DNA from: Patescibacteria group bacterium
GTDB taxonomy: Bacteria; Patescibacteriota; Patescibacteriia; SG8-24
Reading direction: 5' to 3'
Assembly: GCA_028714475.1 (NCBI GenBank)
Contig: JAQTNC010000006.1
Coordinates: 1 to 47,452 of the forward strand
DNA: 47,452 nt
The notes below the pieces were generated by a model that did no database searches, was not told the DNA's origin, and saw only the letters and a program-made list of their open reading frames with translations. Numbering within the stretch: the stretch's first letter is position 1; each line of letters starts with the position of its first letter. Shown piece by piece: positions 27,023 to 36,535 of this stretch. The position numbers were made by a program, and so were the translations under genes.

Positions 27023-27349
27023 TCACTCGTCTCCGCAGGCGCAGATTTCGTCGGGCTGGGCCAAGACCTTGGCGTCGCAAAGGCAAACGACGTGAACGCG
27101 ACGGCCGCGCCCCTCGGCGGACGGCTGGTTGGCGGCGAAGTCGACACGAACGACGGCCGGCTTGCCTTCGGGAAGAAACGTCTTGACGCCTTGAGCGACG
27201 AGATCGGTATAGCCGACGAACAGCAACTCCGCTTGGGCGCGGTCGAGTGCCGCGAGCTCATTCGAGTTGCCGCTGGACCTGTGTTTGAGGGCGTAGAAGA
27301 GCAAGGCAGCGGCAATGAGGGAAAGGACAGTGAGTGCTCGGTATTTCAT
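27023..27349 (-). CDS. CxC...CxC small membrane-anchored protein, paralog 2
   Basis: TM; VGYTDLVAQGVKTF; VVCLCDAKVLAQPDEICACGDE; AGGAGG SD. Confidence 0.65.
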   Translation of the reverse strand: MKYRALTVLSLIAAALLFYALKHRSSGNSNELAALDRAQAELLFVGYTDLVAQGVKTFLPEGKPAVVRVDFAANQPSAEGRGRRVHVVCLCDAKVLAQPDEICACGDE

Positions 27350-27379
27350 GTAGAATCCTCCTAGACAAACCGACAGCCA

Positions 27380-27408
27380 AGCTAATCATTGTTTCCGGCG
27401 GCTGTCAA
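27380..27408 (-). promoter_or_regulatory. promoter TTGACA-N17-TTAGCT
   Basis: Upstream of CxC protein 2. Confidence 0.55.
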
Positions 27409-27522
27409 GGGCCATCAACGTGAATGAGGATTCTTCGGCCTGGCGCCTCGGGGGTGCTTGATGGAAACAAACAAAAAGCCGGTCGGAAGCCCGACGCGGC
27501 ATGATTTGCCAGCGGGATCGAA

Positions 27523-27951
27523 TCACTCGACCCGTTCCCAACAGGCACAGTTGGCCAGAGGATTGTCCACGTCCGGCTCACAACAGTCGCAAACCAAGGT
27601 GACTCGGCTTGAGCCGGGAATTGGCTGTCGCACGCTCGCGAAAACGCGGTAATCGGTGGCGCCACAGAGGTGGTTAGGAATGACCTCGCTGCCGATGTTC
27701 ACCAGATCGGTGTAACCGGCCTCCTGCATCTGTCGCGCGGCCTTGTTCCTGGCGAAAAGCTCCAGCCGCTCATCCTTGGCTTCTTGGTCGGCGACGCCGG
27801 AAATGTTGCGCAGGAACATGGCGACGCCAGCTAAACCGATGAGGGCCAACGCGGCCCAGAACAGCCATCGAACCAACGTCATCCCGCCTTTCGGCTGCTT
27901 GTCCTTGCCCTGTTGGCCCGGTACCGCTTCCCGACCCGTATGAAGTGCCAT
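27523..27951 (-). CDS. CxC...CxCW small membrane-anchored protein, paralog 3
   Basis: TM; ARQMQEAGYTDLVNIGSEV; LVCDCCEPDVDNPLANCACWERVE. Confidence 0.7.
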   Translation of the reverse strand: MALHTGREAVPGQQGKDKQPKGGMTLVRWLFWAALALIGLAGVAMFLRNISGVADQEAKDERLELFARNKAARQMQEAGYTDLVNIGSEVIPNHLCGATDYRVFASVRQPIPGSSRVTLVCDCCEPDVDNPLANCACWERVE

Positions 27952-27985
27952 GACTCATGCTCCTTGCTGGATGTTTGGCGGTTTT

Positions 27986-28013
27986 AGGTTAACAGAACCC
28001 CTAACCAAGTCAA
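27986..28013 (-). promoter_or_regulatory. promoter TTGACT-N16-TAACCT
   Basis: Upstream of CxC protein 3. Confidence 0.45.
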
Positions 28014-28111
28014 GACAACCGAAGCTACAATTATGCGACGAGATTCCAGGATGATAAACAAAAGCCGGCCGGAGAACCCGACGCGGCAGAGCCGTGGCGA
28101 AACCACGGGAA

Positions 28112-28504
28112 CTATTTGATCACTCTTTCCCAACAAGCACACGGCTTGGTGTCGTCGGACAACTCGGCCGTGAGGCAGTCGCACTCTGTCACCGCGCCTT
28201 CGCTGACCACACGATAGCTTTGCGGGTGACTCTGACACGGCGGATAAACAAACACCCTGCCCGAAGCGAACTCGTAGCCCGCCTGCTGCATCTGCCGCCT
28301 TGCCTTGGTTACAGCGGCCTTCGACTGAAGGTCGCTGGAGACAGACGACCAAATACCGCTGACGATGACGAAAATCATGACGGCCACCGTAGCTACGAAA
28401 AGAATTCCGATGATTTTCGCAGCCCCCATCAGCCAAGATAGCGGCCTGATGTTGCTTTCGCTTGGCCAAGGTTCAACCGACCGATTACGAAGACTAGTGA
28501 ACAT
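28112..28504 (-). CDS. CxC...CxCW small membrane-anchored protein, paralog 4
   Basis: TM; ARRQMQQAGYEFASGRV; TECDCLTAELSDDTKPCACWERVIK. Confidence 0.7.
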   Translation of the reverse strand: MFTSLRNRSVEPWPSESNIRPLSWLMGAAKIIGILFVATVAVMIFVIVSGIWSSVSSDLQSKAAVTKARRQMQQAGYEFASGRVFVYPPCQSHPQSYRVVSEGAVTECDCLTAELSDDTKPCACWERVIK

Positions 28505-28543
28505 GGCGACTCCTCTCCCCCGCCGACTGCGGAAGACGGGGTA

Positions 28544-28573
28544 TTCTTAGCAACATCGGGAAGAACAATCAAG
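28544..28573 (-). promoter_or_regulatory. promoter-like TTGATT-N18-TAAGAA
   Basis: Upstream of CxC protein 4; palindrome TTATCGA-caa-TCGATAA at 28581-28597. Confidence 0.4.
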
Positions 28574-28715
28574 GCCTCATTATCGACAATCGATAATCCC
28601 TGGCAAAACGCCCAAAAACAAAACGCCGGCCGGAAGGGTCCGGGACGCGGCGTCAGGCTGGTCTCGCGCCGGCAGGGGTCACATGATGCGGGGAGAAAGG
28701 GGATCACCCCTGTAT

Positions 28716-29081
28716 TCACCACACATGCAACTGGCGGCGGTGGTAATGCTGCATTTGCAGTTCATTGCACGTGCAACTGGCGGCGGTGGTAATGCTGCAT
28801 TTGCAGTTCATTTTGGCCGTGCGGGTATAGCCGCCCTCGCCCAAGGACCGCACTGTCTTGGTCACCGGAACCAGGACGAAGACCGTTACCGAGTTGGTGT
28901 CTGGGTCGATGGAGCCAAAGGCCTTGGGCTCCTCATTGAGGGTGTAGCCTTTGCTTTGGAGCTGCTGCTTCACCTCGGTCGTGGCGGCAGCCTCCTCCCG
29001 GCTGAAGTCCGATTTGGGGTTGCGACAGCCGATGGCCAAGAAACCGGCGACCAATAAAAGAACGGACAATCTGAATTTCAT
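28716..29081 (-). CDS. CxC...CxC lipoprotein, paralog 5
   Basis: Lipobox FLAIGC; MNCKCSITTAASCTCNEL. Confidence 0.65.
   Translation of the reverse strand: MKFRLSVLLLVAGFLAIGCRNPKSDFSREEAAATTEVKQQLQSKGYTLNEEPKAFGSIDPDTNSVTVFVLVPVTKTVRSLGEGGYTRTAKMNCKCSITTAASCTCNELQMQHYHRRQLHVW
28726..28812. repeat. tandem duplication, 41 bp identical, period 46 bp
   Basis: TGCAACTGGCGGCGGTGGTAATGCTGCATTTGCAGTTCATT at 28726 and 28772. Confidence 0.95.
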
Positions 29082-29111
29082 CTGGATTCTCCTGAGTCGA
29101 ATGGCGCCTCG

Positions 29112-29140
29112 ACATTAGCAGGTTACCTCAAAAACGTCAA
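29112..29140 (-). promoter_or_regulatory. promoter TTGACG-N17-TAATGT
   Basis: Upstream of CxC protein 5. Confidence 0.5.
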
Positions 29141-29222
29141 GAGTCGATGTCGGGATGCATGAAACTTAAGAGGTTGCTTGACCGCAGGTGCCTCTAGCCG
29201 AAAAAACAGGTAAAATTCCGCC

Positions 29223-31202
29223 ATGGACTTGATACTGAACAAAACCAAGGCTTGGCTGGAACGACACGGCGCGCGGCTGACGCTGGCGGCGATGCTTTTG
29301 TATGTCGTCGTGCTATCCGCCGCTTGCCTCCGCAAGTACGCCCTGCTCGGCTACAACGGTATTGACCTTGCCTACTTCAACCAGGCCTTCTGGAACTTCC
29401 TGCACGGCCGGTGGTTCACCGTTTCCATCCACCCGCACCTCACGTTGGGCGACCACGCGGAACTGCTGATGCCGCTGCTTGTCCCGTTCTATGCGCTCTG
29501 GTCCGACCCGCGGATGTTGCTCGTGTTGCAGACGGTCGCCTTGGCTGCCGCCGCTTGGCCGCTTTACCACTTGGCGCGGCGTCGGCTCGGCCGCACGGCT
29601 GACGGCCAATACGCCTGGCTCGCCCCGCTCGTCGCGCTCGCCTACCTCGCCTGCCCGTTCACGCAGAGCGCCAACCTCTACGAGTTCCATATCCTGCCGT
29701 TCGCTCTGCCGTTCCTGTTCTGGATGCTGCTCGAATACAATCGTGGCCGACGAGGATGGTTTATTGTGGCCGCCGTCTTGGCACTCATGGCACGAGAGGA
29801 CGTCGCGCTCGTCGTGGCGGCCGTCGGACTGTTTGCCTGGATTGAACGTCGCGAGAAATTCTGGCGCTGGGCGCCGGCGCTCCTAGCCGCGTTCTGGTTC
29901 ATCGCGGACATGAAGCTCATCAGCCTGTTCGCCCCCGCCCACGACTACAAGTTCGCCGTCTATTATTCCTGGCTCGGCGCGACGCCGACGGAGGCGGTCG
30001 CAAATGCCGTCCTTCATCCGCTCCGCCTCATCGCCCATGTCTTCTCGCTCGGCAATCTGGAAATGTTGCTCGGCCTCGGCGTCGTCGTCGGCTTTTTGCC
30101 AATCTTCGCGCCAGCCGCGCTCGTGCTCGCGGTTGCGCCGCTCGCCGAATTCGTCCTTGGTGCTGCGGGCGGCGGCGAACTGGTCTTGCGCACGCATTAC
30201 GTGACGCTTTTCCTACCAGCGATTTTTCTGGCAGCCGCCGACGGTTTGCCGCGCTTCCTGAAATGGACCGAGGGGCGTTTCAAAAGCAAAACCGAACGCG
30301 ACGCGTCTCGATTGGCCTTAGTCGCAACCGTAATCGGAGCCGTTCTGATGCTGGAGCCACTGACAACTGGCGTCGTAAAACTCGTCAGCCCCGACGAGAC
30401 AACCCTCTCTCGCGCCAGCTCCGCACGCGCTTTGGCCAAACTCGTTCCGCCCGATGCCTCCATCGCCGCGAGTGACGCCCTCCTGCCGCTGTTCTCCTCG
30501 CGGGAGAACCTGTACGCCCTGCATTACCAGTTCCTCGGCGTGACGCAATTTGCGCTCTCGCCTTACGCCGTGCCAACGGACACGCGCTTCGTCGCCGCTG
30601 ACGGGGCTGATCTCATCAATTACGAAAACCGTTTCCTGACGACTGACTGGACGAAAGACCATTACGCCGGCGGGTATGCCAGGCTCCGTTCCGTCGCCGG
30701 CCAGCCAACCTATTGGCGCGACGGTTTCCTCCTTTTCGACCGCCTCGGCACAAAACCGACGGGCCTGTCGGTGCAGCCCACAGACACGATTTTTGCCGAC
30801 GGTTTGCTGCTCATCGGCGCCTCGGCCACGATTGAGGCGGATGAGAGCGGCCGTCAGAACCTGCGCCTCGATACGGTTTGGGCCGCGGAAAACAAAGTGA
30901 AGGAAGATTGGCTCATGCGCTTGATTGTCCGCGATGCCGATAACAAAACCGTCTTCGATCGCGCTTACCCGTTCGCGAACGGCCTCGTCGCCTCCTCCGA
31001 ACTGGCGCCGTCCTCCCCCGCCATCGCCGGCGAGATTATCCAACCACTCCCCCGCCTCGCCCCTGGTAAATACCTGCCCGTCATTTCCCTCGAACGCCAA
31101 ACGGCGCATCTGGAACTCGACGCTCTCGGCACGTCGCAACGCATCGTCACTGAATCAAAAAACGGCGGGGAGTTTGTCCTGCCGGCTTTCGATGCCCATT
31201 AG
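29223..31202 (+). CDS. DUF2079 family multi-TM membrane protein
   Basis: YNGIDLAYFNQAFWNFLHGRWFTVSIHPHLTLGDHAELLMPLLVPFYALW. Confidence 0.85.
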   Translation: MDLILNKTKAWLERHGARLTLAAMLLYVVVLSAACLRKYALLGYNGIDLAYFNQAFWNFLHGRWFTVSIHPHLTLGDHAELLMPLLVPFYALWSDPRMLLVLQTVALAAAAWPLYHLARRRLGRTADGQYAWLAPLVALAYLACPFTQSANLYEFHILPFALPFLFWMLLEYNRGRRGWFIVAAVLALMAREDVALVVAAVGLFAWIERREKFWRWAPALLAAFWFIADMKLISLFAPAHDYKFAVYYSWLGATPTEAVANAVLHPLRLIAHVFSLGNLEMLLGLGVVVGFLPIFAPAALVLAVAPLAEFVLGAAGGGELVLRTHYVTLFLPAIFLAAADGLPRFLKWTEGRFKSKTERDASRLALVATVIGAVLMLEPLTTGVVKLVSPDETTLSRASSARALAKLVPPDASIAASDALLPLFSSRENLYALHYQFLGVTQFALSPYAVPTDTRFVAADGADLINYENRFLTTDWTKDHYAGGYARLRSVAGQPTYWRDGFLLFDRLGTKPTGLSVQPTDTIFADGLLLIGASATIEADESGRQNLRLDTVWAAENKVKEDWLMRLIVRDADNKTVFDRAYPFANGLVASSELAPSSPAIAGEIIQPLPRLAPGKYLPVISLERQTAHLELDALGTSQRIVTESKNGGEFVLPAFDAH

Positions 31203-31265
31203 TGCTGATCTATCGCGCCGTTTCCCCAAAGTGCCCGACACCTTTCATTACATCTTTTTGCCAGC

Positions 31266-31294
31266 TTGTCATCTCGTCCGCTTGAGCCTAAAAT
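31266..31294 (+). promoter_or_regulatory. promoter TTGTCA-N17-TAAAAT
   Basis: Upstream of CDS 31322. Confidence 0.5.
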
Positions 31295-31321
31295 AGACGG
31301 GTTCTCTTTGAGGAGGCACAA

Positions 31322-31552
31322 ATGGACCAAAAAACAGGCGATGAAAGACTTCGGTCTGACACGACAGCCACAACCAGCGAGGTCAAAACTGAAACTCCGG
31401 CGTGCCGGAATGACCCAAGTAGGGTTCCGCCACATCCGCAAAAACATGAGGAACCCCACTGGAAGGAAGTCGTCTACGAAGGAGAGACCGACAGTCTGAC
31501 CGCTGAAGCCAGGCGCCGCCGACTGGAAGAAGAATACGGCTTCGACGACTGA
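31322..31552 (+). CDS. small hydrophilic hypothetical protein
   Basis: GGAGG SD, own promoter and terminator; EEPHWKEVVYEGETDSLTAEARRRRLEEEYGFDD. Confidence 0.55.
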   Translation: MDQKTGDERLRSDTTATTSEVKTETPACRNDPSRVPPHPQKHEEPHWKEVVYEGETDSLTAEARRRRLEEEYGFDD

Positions 31553-31600
31553 TCGGCGGTCTCTACCAGGGCGAGCCATTCGCTCCTGCTCCCTCATGTC

Positions 31601-31628
31601 AAGCGGCTCCCGCTGCCGGGAGCCGCTT
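31601..31628 (+). terminator. intrinsic terminator
   Basis: AAGCGGCTCCCG-ctgc-CGGGAGCCGCTT, perfect 12-bp stem. Confidence 0.75.
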
Positions 31629-31653
31629 TATATTACCTGTTTCCATCCAAGAC

Positions 31654-32376
31654 TCACTTCCCCCTAAACACCCATCTCCACCACAAACCAACGATAGTGG
31701 TGAAGAAACGCGCCACCTCGCCCGGCGTGAGTTTTGACGTGCCAAAACGGCGAGCACGGAAGGTAATGGGCACTTCGACGACGCGCAAGCCGAGACGCTC
31801 GCAGTAAAAAGTCGCTTCCTCCTGAAAGGCGTAGCCGGTGCTGACCAAAGGCTGTTCGAGAAGCCGCGCGACGGCGGAAGACCGATAACAACGGAATCCG
31901 GCAGTGACGTCGTGGGTCTTGAGGCCGAGCGCGAACCGCGTCAGCGTCATCGCCGCCTGACTCATCAGGTTGCGGTGCGCCCCCCAGCCTTCCGTACCGC
32001 CGCCCGCGATGCGACGCGAGCCGATGGCCAAGTCCGCGCCAGCTTCGACCGCCCCGATGAGCGAACGCAGAACGGCTGGCTCGTGCTGGCCATCAGCATC
32101 CATTTCGCAAAGCGCCTCGTAGCCGCGATCGAGACCCCAACGGAAACCCTCGCGATAGGCGCTGCCGAGCCCTTGCTTGCCGGCGCGGTGCAACGCGAAA
32201 ACGCGGCCGTCGTACAGGGCGGCCAAACGATCCGCCACGGCGCCGGTGCCGTCCGGAGAGTTGTCGTCCACGACCAGCACGGCCAGTTCCGGCAAACCCA
32301 AGCCAAGCACCTGTTCCACGATGTTCTCCAGGTTCTCTTTCTCGTTATAGGTCGGGATGACAACCAGGGTTTTCAT
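31654..32376 (-). CDS. GT2 polyprenol-phosphate mannosyltransferase (DPM1-like)
   Basis: VVIPTYNEKENLENIVEQV, VLVVDDNSPDGTG, CEMDADGQH, VTAGFRCYRSSAV. Confidence 0.92.
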   Translation of the reverse strand: MKTLVVIPTYNEKENLENIVEQVLGLGLPELAVLVVDDNSPDGTGAVADRLAALYDGRVFALHRAGKQGLGSAYREGFRWGLDRGYEALCEMDADGQHEPAVLRSLIGAVEAGADLAIGSRRIAGGGTEGWGAHRNLMSQAAMTLTRFALGLKTHDVTAGFRCYRSSAVARLLEQPLVSTGYAFQEEATFYCERLGLRVVEVPITFRARRFGTSKLTPGEVARFFTTIVGLWWRWVFRGK

Positions 32377-32378
32377 AT

Positions 32379-34097
32379 TCAATTAGTTTGTGTACCGAAT
32401 GTCGGTTCAACGACGAATACAGCATAGCTTCCTTTATTATATATCACCCGGAAGCCCATTTCATTTTCCGGACATTCTCCGCCGTTGGCATGCTCATTAG
32501 GCCCGCACCAGACATGCGTGATGCCCAATTCGCGCGCCCATCGCCACCGCCGCCCACGAAATGTCTCCGCGAAAAAGCCCTCTGCCTGCCGCGCCTTCCG
32601 GCCGAAATCAATCGTGTCTGCCCAATGACCGACAAAGACGCGGCGGTCGGCCCACCCGACGAGGCTGTTCCCGGAATTCGCCTTGGCCATGAAAACCGCG
32701 TCGCGGGGCGCGTTCTCGCTGACCCACCGCAGGGTATCGGCCTCCGCCCGACTCATGTAGAAGATCGGCGGCTGGTTGTCGCGGTAAGCGATGAGGTTCC
32801 GCGCGACGGCAAATGACGAAGACGGCAGGAACAGCAGGGCGAAGGCGGTCGCCAAAACCGAAAACGAAACCCATATTCCGGAGCGCGTGAACCAGCGCCG
32901 CCTGCACCAAGACAGCGCCGCGACGATGGCCGGCACCGCCAACGCCGTGAGCGGGAACTGTAGCCCCTCAACCAGCCGACGTTGAAAGGTGAAGGGGAAA
33001 TACAGCAGCAGAAACTGCACCACGACCCAAACGGCCAGAAAATCCCATTCTGACCGGGTCGCCGATTCACTGTGGCCTCCCGGCTGTCGCCGCGCCAATC
33101 GCCAGCCGAACGGCGCAAGAATAACGATGGCGCCCAGACCAATCGCATAATGCCACGGGGCGGGCGACAAACAGAGGTTCCCGGAAGTCATCTGCCAGCC
33201 GTTCGGCGCAAAGAGCGTCAAGTAGGACCGATAAGCGAACGCCGGCAAGGAAACCGCCACGAAAATCACGTACGCCACCGCCTGTCTCCAGCGCAACCGG
33301 CGAAACGCGGCCTGAAACGCGAGCCAAACCGCCGGCACGAAATACAGGGTCGGCGCGTGAAACGGGTGGAAGCTGACGAGGACGAGCGAACTCAAGCCGC
33401 CGCCTATGGCCCATCGCCAATCGTCCCGGCGCCAGGCATTAAGCAAACAAAGGAAGGCCAACAGCAAAAGGGCCAACGAGGCCACGAAATGCGGGCTGTA
33501 CAGCATCGAAAGGAAAGCGTTGCTCTCCGCCACCCACAAATCCACCGGCATCTCCATCCGGCTGCCGTATGAAGGTGCCGTCGGCAAGGGCAACAACGCG
33601 GCGTAGTACGTCCCGAAGCCGGAGCCGAACAGGAACAGCGCCAAGGCGCCAAGTCGCTCCCGGCTTGACGCGAAAAAGCGGCGGATGAACCGCCAAGCCA
33701 CGACCGCCAGCAAAACGATGAGCAAGGTGCGGGCAACATGAAACGCCAAAAGCGGCGAACCAATCAGTCGCGCCAACTGGCCGACCAGCCACCAAAGGAC
33801 GTTGAATGACGGCGTGATCGGCTCCATGGTGAACAGATTCTTGGTGAGCCATTCGCCAAACCGCGCCTGATCGATAAAGGAAAGGTAGGCGCTGAGGTCG
33901 CCGGGCGAGAAGACAGAGAGCCCTTTCCAGACCATCCCGCGGCGCACGCCGAGCCACCAACCGAAAACCGGCGACAAGGACGTAGTCACTATCGCCACCA
34001 CGGTCAAAACAGCGACGCCCACGGACTCAACGAATGAACGCCGCCGCTCACGCTTTCTTGACAGGATGTCCGACAGCTTCTGCCACATATGATTCAT
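32379..34097 (-). CDS. multi-TM GT-C-like membrane protein
   Basis: ~10 TMs; collinear homology to C-terminal part of 34129-36528. Confidence 0.7.
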   Translation of the reverse strand: MNHMWQKLSDILSRKRERRRSFVESVGVAVLTVVAIVTTSLSPVFGWWLGVRRGMVWKGLSVFSPGDLSAYLSFIDQARFGEWLTKNLFTMEPITPSFNVLWWLVGQLARLIGSPLLAFHVARTLLIVLLAVVAWRFIRRFFASSRERLGALALFLFGSGFGTYYAALLPLPTAPSYGSRMEMPVDLWVAESNAFLSMLYSPHFVASLALLLLAFLCLLNAWRRDDWRWAIGGGLSSLVLVSFHPFHAPTLYFVPAVWLAFQAAFRRLRWRQAVAYVIFVAVSLPAFAYRSYLTLFAPNGWQMTSGNLCLSPAPWHYAIGLGAIVILAPFGWRLARRQPGGHSESATRSEWDFLAVWVVVQFLLLYFPFTFQRRLVEGLQFPLTALAVPAIVAALSWCRRRWFTRSGIWVSFSVLATAFALLFLPSSSFAVARNLIAYRDNQPPIFYMSRAEADTLRWVSENAPRDAVFMAKANSGNSLVGWADRRVFVGHWADTIDFGRKARQAEGFFAETFRGRRWRWARELGITHVWCGPNEHANGGECPENEMGFRVIYNKGSYAVFVVEPTFGTQTN

Positions 34098-34128
34098 GGC
34101 GTCACCGCTTGACGACGATTGGCCGCGT

Positions 34129-36528
34129 TCAAGGTGCGGCCGCCGACGAACAGCCGCTCACGCGATAAATGCTGATGCCGCCCGCGTCAAAAACCCTCTC
34201 GAAACCGGTGTCCTCCGGGCACTCGCCGACGGCGCGCTCCTCGTCGCCGCACCAGACGTAATCAATCCCCTGGCGGCAGGAGAAATCGTGCCGCCGCCCG
34301 GCGCTGATCGGCGCGTAAAAGGCCAGGGTCGCGTCCCATTTTTCGAAGAAATTGACCGTCTCGTTGCGCTGACCGCCGAAAACGCGGCGATTACCCCAGC
34401 CCACCAAATCGAGGCTGGATTCCGGACCGGCCATGAAGCGAGCGTTTTCCGGAGTGTTGATCCTGACCCAAGCGAGAGCGTAGATCGTGGCCGGTGCCTG
34501 ATAATATGTCTGAGTACGGTTGAAGACGTAGACTCCGATGTTGCGCGTAAGCGCGACGAAAGAGGCGGGCAAGAACACGAACACTGCGAGCAGCAGAAGC
34601 GCTTTCCGCCCCCACTTGTTCCAACGTTCGACATGCCAGCGCTTGAGCAAGGCGACGATGGCCGGCACGGAAAGGACCACCAACGGGAACTGGATGCCCT
34701 CAATCAGCCGCCGCTGGAACTGGAGCGGGAAATAGATGATGACCAGTTGGACGATGACCCAGACAAACAAGAAATCCCACTCGTCGCGACGGGCGGCTTT
34801 TTTCCGCGCGAGCCACCAGCCGAAGGGCGCGAAAAAGACCGTGAAACCGAGGCCGGCGAGCACGTGCCAGAAAGCCGGCGTGAGACAAAGGTTGCCGCTG
34901 GCCCACGCCCGCGCCAGGTCATTGCCGTGGGTCAAGTAATACTGGTAGGCCACGGCGGGCACTGACAGCAAGCCGAAAATGACGATGTTCACGAAAGCGT
35001 CGCGGGTGAGCCGACGCCGCGCGAGCTGGAGCACTACCCAAACGGCCAAGACGGCGTAGACGAGCGGCGCATTGAATGGGTGAAAGGAGAAAAGCAGGAG
35101 GCCGATGAGGCCCGCCCCCACTGCAGGTCGGCGTCGACCAGACTCCAATGCCCGCAACAACAGCCAGAAGATGATCAGCAGGAGCGCGAGCGACGCGACG
35201 AAGTGGGCGGAAAAAAGCATTGAGGCGAAAGCGTTCGACTCTGAGGCCCAAAGGTCAATCGGCACCTCGTACCGTCCGACGTTGGACTGATAATTTTCGA
35301 AAACAAACGGCAATAAGTACGGGCCAATGCCGGACCCGAACATGAACAAGGCCAAGGCAGGCAAGCGCAATTTTCGCTCCAGGAAACGCGCCATCAGGAC
35401 GTAAGCGGCGACCGCCAGCAGCGGAATCGTGAGCACCCGCGCCAAGTGATACGTCACGATGGGCGCGAGGCGCAAGAGCCCGCCGCACCAACCGACGACC
35501 AGCCAAAAAACGTGAAGGCGGTGGGCTAGCGGCTCAGCCGTGAAATAATCTTCATACAACCAGTGACCAGTGCCGGCCTGATGGATGTACGACAGGTAAA
35601 CGGCCATGTCCTGAGGAGAGAAGAATTGCGCCCCCTTCCAGACGAGGCCATTCGCATGTGCGAGCCAGGCGCCGGCGAGCGGCGGAATCGAGGTCACGAC
35701 CATGGCGGCCAAGGCCAGCCAAGCCACAGCGCGCCATTCGGCTGGGACGATGTCGTCATTTTCCGATGCGCCCACCGCAGGCACTGGCGATGCGCCATGC
35801 GTCGCCTTTTCCGAATGGCGCAACTCCCGACGCAAGGCCATCACTCGGCGACAGTATTCCGGAACCAAGCGCCAGACCGACACCTTGGATCGTCGCCCGG
35901 CTGTAGGCGCCTCGCGCCAAACCACCGGCACCTCGCGCACCGCGAAACCGGCCCGCTCGGCTCGAACCACGAACTCGCTGTCGAAAAACCAGCCGTTATC
36001 GCACGTCTGGGGCAGGACGGACGCCACGACTGGCGCGGCCGCCGCCTTGAATCCGCACGGCAAATCAACGACCTTGGTTCCCAAAGCCAGACGATGGAAA
36101 ACGCTGTAGCCCCATGACAGGCAACTGCGCCAAAACGACCTCTCCACTTTGGAGTCGCGATGAAAACGCGAACCGATCGCCACGCCGCCGCTTTGAAGCG
36201 CAGTCTGCACGATCTCCGGAAAGGAAGCGAGATCGGTCGCCAAATCCGTGTCCATGAAGGCGTAAACGTCGGCGGGATATGCCTGCCAGCCGGCACGGAT
36301 GGCCAGCCCCTTACCCTGTTTCTCAAGCCGCAAATAGCGGATGTTGCCGCGCTCCTTCGCCAAGACCCGGCCAATCTCGCCGGTCCGATCGATCGAGTCA
36401 TTATCCACGATGACGACGACCGTTTCCCAATCCGGCAAGGCGCTGGCGCAAAAATCCGCCACGCGTTCCGCGTTGGGCCGCAGGACTATCTCCTCATTGA
36501 GGGCGGGCAGGACGACGGTCAGTCGCAT
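34129..36528 (-). CDS. fusion: N-terminal GT2 glycosyltransferase + C-terminal GT-C-like membrane domain
   Basis: MRLTVVLPALNEE, IVDNDSIDRTGEIG, MDTDLATDLASF, then TM domain with IDLWASESNAFASMLFSAHFVASLALL. Confidence 0.8.
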   Translation of the reverse strand: MRLTVVLPALNEEIVLRPNAERVADFCASALPDWETVVVIVDNDSIDRTGEIGRVLAKERGNIRYLRLEKQGKGLAIRAGWQAYPADVYAFMDTDLATDLASFPEIVQTALQSGGVAIGSRFHRDSKVERSFWRSCLSWGYSVFHRLALGTKVVDLPCGFKAAAAPVVASVLPQTCDNGWFFDSEFVVRAERAGFAVREVPVVWREAPTAGRRSKVSVWRLVPEYCRRVMALRRELRHSEKATHGASPVPAVGASENDDIVPAEWRAVAWLALAAMVVTSIPPLAGAWLAHANGLVWKGAQFFSPQDMAVYLSYIHQAGTGHWLYEDYFTAEPLAHRLHVFWLVVGWCGGLLRLAPIVTYHLARVLTIPLLAVAAYVLMARFLERKLRLPALALFMFGSGIGPYLLPFVFENYQSNVGRYEVPIDLWASESNAFASMLFSAHFVASLALLLIIFWLLLRALESGRRRPAVGAGLIGLLLFSFHPFNAPLVYAVLAVWVVLQLARRRLTRDAFVNIVIFGLLSVPAVAYQYYLTHGNDLARAWASGNLCLTPAFWHVLAGLGFTVFFAPFGWWLARKKAARRDEWDFLFVWVIVQLVIIYFPLQFQRRLIEGIQFPLVVLSVPAIVALLKRWHVERWNKWGRKALLLLAVFVFLPASFVALTRNIGVYVFNRTQTYYQAPATIYALAWVRINTPENARFMAGPESSLDLVGWGNRRVFGGQRNETVNFFEKWDATLAFYAPISAGRRHDFSCRQGIDYVWCGDEERAVGECPEDTGFERVFDAGGISIYRVSGCSSAAAP

Positions 36529-36535
36529 AGGGGCA

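Noticed and set aside
26383-28652. CRISPR-like regular spacing of GCCGGYCGG hairpins in the CxC array
   Set aside because: Spacing is gene-sized (~600 bp) and the hairpins follow stop codons with T-tracts, so they are terminators.
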